This document shows, piece after piece, positions 31,804 to 39,087 of a stretch of DNA of 64,000 bases. The stretch is from Rhodovulum adriaticum (GTDB lineage: Bacteria; Pseudomonadota; Alphaproteobacteria; Rhodobacterales; Rhodobacteraceae). The position numbers and the translations under genes were made by a program. The stretch is from NCBI RefSeq assembly GCF_004345735.1, contig NZ_SLXL01000002.1, positions 248,001-312,000 on the forward strand, read 5' to 3'. Every line of letters begins with the position of its first letter. Position 1 is the stretch's first letter. The notes under the pieces were generated by a model. The model was not told the DNA's origin, ran no database searches, and saw only the letters and a list, made by a program, of their open reading frames with translations.

Positions 31804-33284
31804 GTCATTCTCCCGTCCAGGGCTGCAACCGCAACGCTGGCCTGTTCGCGATCATCGAAGGGAAAGACATCCTCGCCCACGATCTGGCCGGTTTCATGCC
31901 CCTTGCCCGCGATCAGCAGCGCATCGCCCGGCTGCAGGGTATCGACGGCGCGCAGGATGGCCTCGGCCCGGTCGCCGATTTCGATCGCGTCGGGACAACC
32001 TTGCAGGATTCCTGCACGAATCTCGGTCGGGTCTTCGGATCTGGGGTTGTCGTCTGTCACATATACAACATCCGCGCCCTCTGCCGCGGCCTGCCCCATC
32101 AGCGGGCGTTTGCCGCGGTCACGGTCGCCCCCGGCGCCGAACACCACCACGATCCGCCCCAGCACATGGGGCCGGAGCGAGGCCAGCGCCGCAGAAAGCG
32201 CGCCAGGCTTGTGCGCGTAATCGACGAACACGGTCGCCCCATTGTCGCGCGTTGCGGCCAGTTCCATCCGGCCATGCACGGTGACAACCTCGGACAGCAG
32301 CGGAAAGACCTGCGCAGGCGGGGTGCCGGTGGCGATGACCAGACCGGCGGCGGCCAGCACGTTTTCGGCCTGAAACCCGCCGATCAGGTCCAGCCGGGTC
32401 AGATGCGGCACGTCGTTCCAGCAAAACCGCAGGGTCTGCCCGGTCGCATCGAAGCGCTGGCCAAGGATGCGCAGATCGGCGCCGTCGCCGCTGCCGATGG
32501 TCAGAACCTCTTGGCCGCGGGCCTGGGCGATGGCGTGCATCTGCATGCCGCGTTCGCCGTCGATATTGATGACGGCGACCGCGTCGGGCGGCAACACCCG
32601 GTCGAAAAGTCCGGCCTTGGCCGCGAAGTATTCGTCGAACCCGGCGTGGTAATCCAGGTGGTCCTGGCTGAAATTGGTGAAGGCTGCGGCACTCAGCGTC
32701 ACGCCATCCAGTCGGCGCTGATCCAGCCCGTGGCTGGAGGCCTCCATCGCGGCGTGGGTGACACCGGCGGCGGTCATCTCGGCCAGCATGCGGTGCAGGG
32801 TGATCGGCTCGGGCGTGGTATGGGCCAGCGGCGCGGTCCAGGCCCCTTGCACGCCCATCGTGCCGATATTGCACGCGGCCAGGCCCAGACGGTCCCACAT
32901 CTGCCGCGTGAAACTGGCGACCGAGGTCTTGCCCGAGGTGCCCGTGACCGCAACGGCAGTTCCCGGTTGCGCGCCGAAAAACAGCGCCGCCGCACCGGCC
33001 AGCGCCTGGCGCGGATCCTCGGCCACGACCAGCGCGGCATCCGAGGCGGCCAGTTCACCGGCGGCGATCTCTGCCCCCTTGCGGTCGGTCAGGATCGCAG
33101 CGGCGCCCATGCGCAGGGCATATTGAATGAACTCTCCGCCATGGACCCGGCTGCCCGGCAGGGCTGCGAACAGGTGGCCCGGCTTGACCGCGCGGCTGTC
33201 CACCGACAGCCCGGTGATCGCGGAGTCCGCCCCGCCGCGGGCCTGCAACCCCAACGCCGAGAGTGTCGTTTGCTGCCCTGTCAT
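31800..33284 (-). CDS. murE: UDP-MurNAc-L-Ala-D-Glu--meso-DAP ligase MurE
   Basis: A 494-residue Mur ligase adding the third residue of the stem peptide. The N-terminal part has ITGLSVDSRAVKPGHLFAALPG, the ATP loop is VAVTGTSGKTSVASF, and TNFSQDHLDYH is a conserved central motif. The diaminopimelate-type motif DNPR is present in YVTDDNPRSEDP, so the added residue is meso-diaminopimelate and not lysine, as expected for a Gram-negative. It follows ftsI after 13 nt. Confidence 0.96.
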   Translation of the reverse strand: MTGQQTTLSALGLQARGGADSAITGLSVDSRAVKPGHLFAALPGSRVHGGEFIQYALRMGAAAILTDRKGAEIAAGELAASDAALVVAEDPRQALAGAAALFFGAQPGTAVAVTGTSGKTSVASFTRQMWDRLGLAACNIGTMGVQGAWTAPLAHTTPEPITLHRMLAEMTAAGVTHAAMEASSHGLDQRRLDGVTLSAAAFTNFSQDHLDYHAGFDEYFAAKAGLFDRVLPPDAVAVINIDGERGMQMHAIAQARGQEVLTIGSGDGADLRILGQRFDATGQTLRFCWNDVPHLTRLDLIGGFQAENVLAAAGLVIATGTPPAQVFPLLSEVVTVHGRMELAATRDNGATVFVDYAHKPGALSAALASLRPHVLGRIVVVFGAGGDRDRGKRPLMGQAAAEGADVVYVTDDNPRSEDPTEIRAGILQGCPDAIEIGDRAEAILRAVDTLQPGDALLIAGKGHETGQIVGEDVFPFDDREQASVAVAALDGRMT

Positions 33285-33297
33285 GCCTTGTGCCCCG

Positions 33298-35079
33298 CTA
33301 GTTCGCGGCCAGTGTTACCCCGAAGCCCGGTGCCTGTTCAATCGCGGGCGCGATGCCCAGCAGCGGCGCGGTGCGGCGGATGATCTCGGCGGCGACGGGA
33401 ACGGCGGTCCAGCCGGCAGTGCGGCGCGGTTCCGGGCCGGTGCGATCCTCGGGTTCGTCCAGGGTGACGACGATGACATAGCGGGGCGCCTCGGCGGGGA
33501 ACAGCCCGGCAAAGGTGGCGATCACCTTGTCCTCGTAATAGCCGCCCTGCGGGTTCGGCTTGTCTGCGGTGCCGGTCTTGCCGCCCACGGCATAGCCCTC
33601 GATCCGGGCGAAACTGGCGGTGCCGCGCTCGACGACCGCGTGCAGCATCGACCGGACCTGTGCGGCGGTTTCCTCGGACAGCACCCGTTCGCCCGGCGCG
33701 CCGCCCCCGGCGATCAGCGTGGGCTTTACCAGTCGTCCGCCATTGGCAATCGTCGCATAGGCCGCGGCCAGGTGCATCGGCGTCGTCGACAACCCATGTC
33801 CATAGGAAATCGTCATGGTCGAAATTTCCGACCAGTTGGGCGGCAACAGCGGGCGCCCGCCCGCGGCTTCGGCCATTTCCAGCGGCGTCGGTTCCAGCAG
33901 GCCCAGTTCGTCAAGGAAGGCGCGCTGCCGCTCGGCGCCGATTTCCATCGCGATGCGCGCCGTCCCGATGTTGGAGCTTTTGACCATCACGTCGGTCACC
34001 GACAGCCGCGGGCCGTAATCGTGGAAATCCCGGATCTTGTGCTTGCCCCAGGTCAGCGGCCCGCGCGTGTCGATCATCGTATCGGGTGTGACAAGACCGT
34101 CCTCTAGCGCCTGCGCGACGGTCAGCGCCTTGAAGGTGGAACCCAGCTCATAGACCCCCTGCACCGCGCGGTTGAACAGCGGGCTGTCGCCCGCGTCGCG
34201 CCCCGGCACCGGCGCGGGCCGGTCGTTGGGGTCGAAATCGGGCAGCGAGGCCAGCGAGACCACCTCGCCCGTTTGCACGTCCATCAGGATTGCCGCCGCG
34301 CCCTTGGCATTCAACAGCCGCATGCCACCGTAAAGTACCTGCTCTACCGTGGACTGCACCGACAGGTCCAGCGACAGACGCAGGGGCGCACCGCCCGCGG
34401 CCGGGTCGCGCAGCCGCGCATCGAAGGTGCGTTCCACCCCAGCAACGCCCACGACCTCGGCCGCGCGCACGCCCTCGCGGCCGAAGCTGGCCCCGCCCAG
34501 AACATGGGCCGCCAGTGCGCCGTTGGGATAAAGGCGCATCTCACGCGGGCCGAACAGAAGGCCGGGATCGCCGATTTCATGCACTTGCTGCATCTGCTCG
34601 GGGCTGATCCGGCGCTTGATCCACAGGAAGGTCCGATCGCCGGTGAACTTGCGGTGCAGTTCATCCGCATCCAGATCGGGGAAGATCGCCGCCAGACCCT
34701 GCGCCGCCCGCTCTGGGTCGATCATGATCCGCGGTTGGGCATACAGCGAGTGGGTGGCCATGTTGGTGGCCAGGATATTGCCGTTACGGTCCACGATATC
34801 CGCCCGCTGGGCGGTGATGGCCGGCACGGTGGCGGCGGTCGCGCGGGGTTCGGCCGGTTCGGCGATGGCAAGGCTGCCCGTGCGAACCCCTACCGTGGCA
34901 AAGGCGGCAATGAACATCCCCGCCAGCACCAACAGCCGGCCCTCGGCGCGCAGGCGGGCCTGGTCGCGCATCTGTTCATGGCGCAGACGCAGGTTCTCGC
35001 GCTCGATGCTGTCGGGATTTTCGCCCCGGGCGCGGGCCTCCAGAATGCGGGCCAGCGGGCGCAGCGGCGTGCGGATCAT
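33298..35079 (-). CDS. ftsI: Septal peptidoglycan transpeptidase FtsI (class B PBP)
   Basis: A 593-residue penicillin-binding protein that cross-links septal murein with FtsW. One membrane anchor lies near residues 47-66 (GRLLVLAGMFIAAFATVGV) after a basic cytoplasmic end. The dimerisation part starts at ADIVDRNGNILATN. The transpeptidase domain has the active serine S314 in GSTFK, the SxN motif in VKSSNIGTA near residue 367 and KTG at 501-503. The ATG overlaps the ftsL stop (ATGA). The start at IRTPLRPLARILEARARGEN is typical of Rhodobacterales. Confidence 0.95.
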   Translation of the reverse strand: MIRTPLRPLARILEARARGENPDSIERENLRLRHEQMRDQARLRAEGRLLVLAGMFIAAFATVGVRTGSLAIAEPAEPRATAATVPAITAQRADIVDRNGNILATNMATHSLYAQPRIMIDPERAAQGLAAIFPDLDADELHRKFTGDRTFLWIKRRISPEQMQQVHEIGDPGLLFGPREMRLYPNGALAAHVLGGASFGREGVRAAEVVGVAGVERTFDARLRDPAAGGAPLRLSLDLSVQSTVEQVLYGGMRLLNAKGAAAILMDVQTGEVVSLASLPDFDPNDRPAPVPGRDAGDSPLFNRAVQGVYELGSTFKALTVAQALEDGLVTPDTMIDTRGPLTWGKHKIRDFHDYGPRLSVTDVMVKSSNIGTARIAMEIGAERQRAFLDELGLLEPTPLEMAEAAGGRPLLPPNWSEISTMTISYGHGLSTTPMHLAAAYATIANGGRLVKPTLIAGGGAPGERVLSEETAAQVRSMLHAVVERGTASFARIEGYAVGGKTGTADKPNPQGGYYEDKVIATFAGLFPAEAPRYVIVVTLDEPEDRTGPEPRRTAGWTAVPVAAEIIRRTAPLLGIAPAIEQAPGFGVTLAAN

Positions 35080-35441
35080 CGCGCGTCCTCCGTCGCGGCA
35101 GGGGTTTGCAACTGGCCGCGCAGATCCACCGGGGACGACAGCGCGGGCAGGTCAGGCGCGGGATAGGCCACCTGGTCGATCCGGGCGAAACGGGGGGCCT
35201 CCAGCGGGATCAGCCGCAGCCGGTCATAGTTCATCTCTGCCAGCGCGCGCAGCCGGTCGGGCCGGTTGAGATAGGCCCATTCCGCCCGCAGCACCGCGCG
35301 GCGTTCGTGCAGATGGCCGATTTCACGGTTCAGACGCTGGATATCGTCCAGCGCCTGCTGCGTGGCATAATTTTCGCGGTAGGCCCAAAAGGCCAGGACC
35401 ATCACCGCCATGGCCACCGCGGCATAGACCAGGGTGCGCAT
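35076..35441 (-). CDS. ftsL: Cell division protein FtsL
   Basis: A 121-residue bitopic protein. A membrane helix (TLVYAAVAMAVMVLAFWAY) is followed by a coiled coil (ATQQALDDIQRLNREIGHLHERRAV) and the conserved ALAEMNYDRL stretch that contacts FtsB and FtsQ in other bacteria. It begins at the base after the rsmH stop and its own stop overlaps ftsI, giving the standard rsmH-ftsL-ftsI order. FtsL is poorly conserved, so the call rests on shape and position. Confidence 0.85.
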   Translation of the reverse strand: MRTLVYAAVAMAVMVLAFWAYRENYATQQALDDIQRLNREIGHLHERRAVLRAEWAYLNRPDRLRALAEMNYDRLRLIPLEAPRFARIDQVAYPAPDLPALSSPVDLRGQLQTPAATEDAR

Positions 35442-36443
35442 CTAGCGTGCTCCTTCCATGATGGCGGGCAGGCCCAGCTGGGTGCGGTCTACGGGGCCGG
35501 CCGGGGCATCGGTGCGGATCGCCACCCGCAGCTTGGCGGAACGCGCGCGCGGGTTAGCCTCCAGCTCTGCCGCATCGGGGGCGATGGCGCGGCGCTGCAC
35601 AAGGTGAAAGCGGGGGGCCTCGGCCACGACTTCGGGCGCATGGCGGCTGCCGCCCCCGCCGCCCGCGCTGCGCGCCTGAAGAAACCGTTTGACGACCCGG
35701 TCCTCCAGTGAATGAAAGGTCACGACCGCCAGCTTTCCGCCCGGTTTCAACGCGCGTTCGGCGGCCTCCAGCCCGGCGACCAGTTCGCCGAATTCGTCGT
35801 TCACGGCGATGCGCAACGCCTGAAAGGAACGCGTGGCAGGGTGGCTTTGCCCCGGCTTGGGACGGGGCAGGCACCGGGAAATGACCTCGGCCAGTTGGCC
35901 CGTCGTGACGATGGGGGCAACGTCGCGCGCAGCAACGATGGCGCGTGCGATGCGGCGCGCGGCGCGCTCTTCCCCGAAATGATACAGGATATCGGCGATT
36001 TCCGCCTCGGCGGCGTTGTTCACGACATCCGCCGCCGAGATGCCGTCCGTGCCCATGCGCATGTCCAGCGGCCCGTCGCGCAGAAAGGAAAAGCCGCGCT
36101 CGGCCTGATCCAGCTGCATAGAGGACACGCCCAGATCCAGCACCACGCCATCCAGCGGCCTGCCGGCATGATCGTCAAGCCGCGAAAACGTGCCCTCGAC
36201 CAGAACCAGCCGGTCGCCATAGGCGGCGGCCCAGCCCTCGGCCAGGGCAAAGACGCTGGGATCGCGATCCACCCCGATCACGCGCTCGGCGCCGGCATCA
36301 AGCAGCCCTTGGGCGTACCCCCCTGCCCCGAATGTACCGTCCAGCCACGTTCCCGACACCGGCGAGACGGCCTCCAGCAGCGGGCGCAGCAGCACGGGAA
36401 TATGCGGGGAATTGTCGGCGTCCCGGCGTTGCGCACTGGACAT
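35442..36443 (-). CDS. rsmH: 16S rRNA (cytosine-1402-N4)-methyltransferase RsmH
   Basis: A 333-residue SAM-dependent methyltransferase (formerly MraW) that methylates C1402 in the ribosomal P site. Motifs: [14 protein letters not shown] at the start, the SAM loop [37 protein letters not shown], and the C-terminal [15 protein letters not shown] and [14 protein letters not shown]. It lies 3 nt after mraZ, the usual first pair of dcw clusters. Confidence 0.97.
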   Translation of the reverse strand: MSSAQRRDADNSPHIPVLLRPLLEAVSPVSGTWLDGTFGAGGYAQGLLDAGAERVIGVDRDPSVFALAEGWAAAYGDRLVLVEGTFSRLDDHAGRPLDGVVLDLGVSSMQLDQAERGFSFLRDGPLDMRMGTDGISAADVVNNAAEAEIADILYHFGEERAARRIARAIVAARDVAPIVTTGQLAEVISRCLPRPKPGQSHPATRSFQALRIAVNDEFGELVAGLEAAERALKPGGKLAVVTFHSLEDRVVKRFLQARSAGGGGGSRHAPEVVAEAPRFHLVQRRAIAPDAAELEANPRARSAKLRVAIRTDAPAGPVDRTQLGLPAIMEGAR

Positions 36444-36446
36444 CGC

Positions 36447-36950
36447 CTAGCCCCCCGCCGGTTGGTCAAGCAGCGACAGCGGGTCGAAATCGTCGGGCTG
36501 GGCATCCAGCCAGGCCTCGGTCTTGGCCAGTTCCTCGGATTCGTAGGTTTCCGGCTTCCAGATCTGGAAGGTATCGCCCGAGGCGATGAAGAAGGCCTCT
36601 TTCTCCAGCTCGATCTTGTCGCGCAGTTTCTGCGGCAGCACCAGGCGGCCGTCATTATCGACCTCGGTCGGGAAGGACTGGCCATGGAACAGGCGTTCAA
36701 GCATGCGCCGCTCGATCGAGCCGCGCGGGAGGGCGGCAATCTTGTCGTCCACCTCGTCGATGGCCTCGATCGTATAGCATTCCAGGAATTTCCGGCGGTG
36801 ATCCCCGTAGACGATCACCAGTTGCGGGCGCAGACCATCGGTCCAGTCGGGATCGCAGGATTCGAGCACACGGCGAAAGTTGGCTGGGATCGAAACCCTG
36901 CCCTTGGCATCCACCTTGTGGCGGCCTTCGCCTCTGAATCTGCGCGCCAC
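36447..36950 (-). CDS. mraZ: Transcriptional regulator MraZ
   Basis: A 167-residue DNA-binding protein of the SpoVT/AbrB-like double-psi barrel type, normally a ring-shaped oligomer that represses its own dcw operon. The two tandem domains show HKVDAKGRVSIPANFR and VDNDGRLVLPQKLRD. I chose the GTG start giving MARRFRGEGRHKVD, with AGGAG 11 nt upstream, because the family begins here; an ATG at 37016 would add 22 unconserved residues. It opens the dcw cluster, with a 593-nt upstream region that holds 10-bp phased TGGGA repeats. Confidence 0.92.
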   Translation of the reverse strand: MARRFRGEGRHKVDAKGRVSIPANFRRVLESCDPDWTDGLRPQLVIVYGDHRRKFLECYTIEAIDEVDDKIAALPRGSIERRMLERLFHGQSFPTEVDNDGRLVLPQKLRDKIELEKEAFFIASGDTFQIWKPETYESEELAKTEAWLDAQPDDFDPLSLLDQPAGG

Positions 36951-37201
36951 CGTCCCCGACGCTCCTTCATTGTTTCGCCCGCCGATTGCGAAAACGGCGG
37001 ACTGAGCTGCTGCCACTGCCCAATCCGCCGCCCTCGTCCCACTCTGGGGTGTCCGGCTACGCGCGCCACCTGGGGGGGATGTCTGCTCGCCCGCGCGCCG
37101 GATCTCTGTTTTTCGATGAAAGCGGGGGCCTGTATGAAACCTGCTTTGCCTTGTCGGGGTCTTGGTGCCCCTGTGGTATGCCCGTCCTCATCGGATGAAT
37201 A

Positions 37202-37251
37202 AGGGATGCCATGGGAATTCATGGAAATCAAGCTTCCTGTATGGGAATTCG
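37202..37251. promoter_or_regulatory. Candidate MraZ operator: TGGGA repeats at 10-bp steps
   Basis: Reading the plus strand, AGGGA, TGGGA, TGGAA and TGGGA occur at 37202, 37212, 37222 and 37242, exactly 10 bp (or 20 bp) apart; ATGGGAATTC is repeated exactly at 37211 and 37241. MraZ is known to bind direct repeats of TGGG-type boxes spaced 5 nt apart, so a ring protein could contact one face of this DNA. The site is about 250 nt upstream of the mraZ GTG. A second, weaker group of TGGG/AGGG boxes lies nearer the gene at about 37014-37044 on the minus strand. The rest of this 593-nt gap shows no gene. Confidence 0.4.
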
Positions 37252-37443
37252 ATACCACATGCTGTGCGACAGGGGGTGTCCGAACAAGATTTGGACCGGG
37301 GCAGGCGCCCAGGATCACAATTCTTAGCGAAATAGACAACCCTGCGAACAACATATAGCGCCGCCCGACAGCCAAGCAGCGGCGCCCATGATTTCCCAAG
37401 ATTTCGCCAGATATTGCCCCGCAGGGGCCACACGCACCCCGAG

Positions 37444-37476
37444 AAAGACAAAAATCCCCGCCTGTTCGACGGGGAT
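37444..37476 (-). terminator. Rho-independent terminator after mrp
   Basis: On the minus strand a 7-bp stem (ATCCCCG and CGGGGAT, 9-nt loop) is followed by TTTTTGTCTTTC. It lies about 70 nt after the mrp stop and should isolate mrp from the mraZ-led operon. Confidence 0.75.
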
Positions 37477-37543
37477 CCGGGCAAGTGATTCGCCTATTGC
37501 GCCCCGAACAACCCGCCCGGGGCCATGAATTCCCGTAGGACGA

Positions 37544-38614
37544 TCAGGCCATCCCGCCGCCGATCAAGCGGGCGGCCAGCTGACCGTAGGCCTCTGCAAC
37601 CGGTCCATCGCCCAGGGCGACGGGCTGACCGCCGTCGCCAGCCTCGCGCACCTCCAGCGCAAGGGGCAGCGCGCCCAGGAACGGCACGCCGATCCTTTCG
37701 GCCTCGGCCGCGACCCCACCGTGACCGAAGATATGCGCCTCGTGCCCGCAATTGGGGCAGACATAGCTGGACATGTTCTCGATCAGGCCCAGAACGGGCG
37801 TCTTCAGCTTGGCGAACATGTCGATTGCCTTGCGCGCATCCAGCAGCGCCACATCCTGTGGCGTGGACACAACCAGCGCGCCGGTCAGCTTCGTGCGCTG
37901 GCACAGGGTCAGTTGGATGTCGCCCGTGCCCGGCGGCAGGTCCACGATCAGCACGTCCAACCGGCCCCAGTTCACCTGCCCCAGCAATTGCTGCAACGCC
38001 CCCATCAGCATCGGCCCCCGCCAGATCACCGCCTGATCGTCGTCCAGCATCAGGCCGATCGACATCATCGTGACGCCATGGGCGGTAACCGGTTCGATCG
38101 TCTGCCCATCGCCCGAGGCGGGGCGCCGGTTCACGCCCATCATGCGCGGCTGCGAGGGGCCGTAGATATCCGCATCCAACAAACCCACGCGCCGCCCCTG
38201 CCGGGCCAGCGCCACGGCCAGGTTGCTGGCCACGGTAGATTTCCCGACCCCACCCTTGCCCGACGCCACGGCAAGAATCCGGTCAACCCCGGTCGGGTTT
38301 TCCGGCCCCTTGCCAGGGGTAGGATGGCGGCCGATCTTGACGCCCTGCGCCGGTGGCTTGGACGCGGGGCCGTGGGCGGTCAGCACCGCCGAAACGGTCT
38401 GCACCCCCTCCAGCGCAGCGACTACGGCCTGGGCGGCAGCGCGCACGGGTTCCAGCCCTGCGGCCTGACCGGCATCCTGCGCCTCGATCACGAAACGGAC
38501 GGTGTCGCCCTCCACGCTCAGCGCGCGCACCATGTCGCGGGACACCAGATCGCCCCCGTCGGGCAGATCGATTCGGGACAGGGCGGCAAGGACGGTATCG
38601 CGGGACGGTGACAT
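37544..38614 (-). CDS. mrp: Mrp/NBP35-type iron-sulfur cluster carrier ATPase
   Basis: A 356-residue cytoplasmic P-loop ATPase that holds and delivers Fe-S clusters. Residues about 8-80 form the MIP18/DUF59-like N-terminal domain, then a Pro-rich linker, then the ATPase domain with the deviant Walker A SGKGGVGKST at residues 118-127 and LLDADIYGPSQPRMM. The cluster-binding CPNC motif is in SSYVCPNCGHEAHIF. The ATG giving MSPSRDTV has AAGGA 6 nt upstream; an ATG six codons earlier is less likely. A terminator follows. Upstream it is divergent from the small RNA array. Confidence 0.92.
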   Translation of the reverse strand: MSPSRDTVLAALSRIDLPDGGDLVSRDMVRALSVEGDTVRFVIEAQDAGQAAGLEPVRAAAQAVVAALEGVQTVSAVLTAHGPASKPPAQGVKIGRHPTPGKGPENPTGVDRILAVASGKGGVGKSTVASNLAVALARQGRRVGLLDADIYGPSQPRMMGVNRRPASGDGQTIEPVTAHGVTMMSIGLMLDDDQAVIWRGPMLMGALQQLLGQVNWGRLDVLIVDLPPGTGDIQLTLCQRTKLTGALVVSTPQDVALLDARKAIDMFAKLKTPVLGLIENMSSYVCPNCGHEAHIFGHGGVAAEAERIGVPFLGALPLALEVREAGDGGQPVALGDGPVAEAYGQLAARLIGGGMA

Positions 38615-38782
38615 GGCGCTTCCTTCTGGCAATCGGTCTGCCCTTTAACTTGGACACCCGGGAAAAAACGGCAAGGGCGATTCATCTTTGCCCGAAACTG
38701 CGGCAGACCGCCGCAGGACCGCCCCAACATGCATCGGAAAACACATGCATTTTCTGCATAGCGGCATTTACCCCGCAAGCCA

Positions 38783-38810
38783 TTGTGCACCCGCAGCATC
38801 GCGTTATCTT
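38783..38810 (+). promoter_or_regulatory. Candidate promoter of the hairpin RNA array
   Basis: TTGTGC (38783-38788) and TATCTT (38805-38810) are separated by 16 nt and would start transcription near 38817, about 50 nt before the first hairpin. In Rhodobacter sphaeroides the related RNAs depend on RpoH-type sigma factors; this sequence does not let me tell sigma-70 from RpoH. Farther upstream, ACATGCAT occurs twice (38727 and 38743), 16 bp apart, in the gap shared with mrp. Confidence 0.4.
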
Positions 38811-38865
38811 AAGTCCAACGCAACGGGGTGTGCGGGTGTTCATACCGTCCCCGGAGCCGAGTTTC

Positions 38866-38940
38866 GGAAACCCCTCCTCCTCCCTGGGTTTCCTATTCTC
38901 GCGGCGGCACTCACCTCCTCCCGGGTGCCGCCGCATTTTT
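38866..38940 (+). ncRNA. CcsR/cuckoo-type small RNA, first of two
   Basis: Two consecutive hairpins, each showing CCTCCTCCC in its loop. Hairpin 1 (38866-38893) has a perfect 8-bp stem GGAAACCC/GGGTTTCC around a 12-nt loop. Hairpin 2 (38901-38934) has a perfect 10-bp stem GCGGCGGCAC/GTGCCGCCGC around a 14-nt loop and is followed by ATTTTT, like a terminator. Two hairpins with exposed anti-Shine-Dalgarno CCUCCUCCC loops is the definition, as I know it, of the stress-induced CcsR or 'cuckoo' RNAs of Rhodobacterales, which pair with or titrate ribosome sites or proteins. Exact ends are not known. Confidence 0.8.
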
Positions 38941-38960
38941 ACAACGGCCCACTGGGCCAG

Positions 38961-39046
38961 TGGTCGGTGGTTCATCTCCTCCTCCCTGATGCCACCGTGA
39001 CCAAGAGCGGCGGCGCCTCCTCCTCCCTGGCGTCGCCGTTTTTCTT
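38961..39046 (+). ncRNA. CcsR/cuckoo-type small RNA, second of two
   Basis: A second pair of hairpins with the same plan. Hairpin 3 (38966-38996) pairs GGTGG with CCACC and CAT with ATG across a 2-nt bulge, with CTCCTCCTCCCT in the loop. Hairpin 4 (39008-39038) has a 10-bp stem with one G-U pair (CGGCGGCGCC/GGCGTCGCCG), the same loop, and TTTTTCTTTCT after it as terminator. The order weaker hairpin then GC-rich hairpin with T tract is the same as in the first RNA, so a tandem duplication is likely. The palindrome CCACTGGGCCAGTGG lies just before it (about 38949-38963). Confidence 0.8.
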
Positions 39047-39087
39047 TCTCGGATAGTTTGGTGAATGGGCGCGGCCCGCCCCAGCGC

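Noticed and set aside
36951-37016. Longer MraZ from an upstream ATG
   Set aside because: The extra 22 residues are not like MraZ, while the GTG gives the typical ARRFRGE start with AGGAG upstream.
38688-39056. A 122-codon frame across the small RNA array
   Set aside because: The translation is low-quality and the region is explained by four regular hairpins with T tracts; codon positions show no coding bias.
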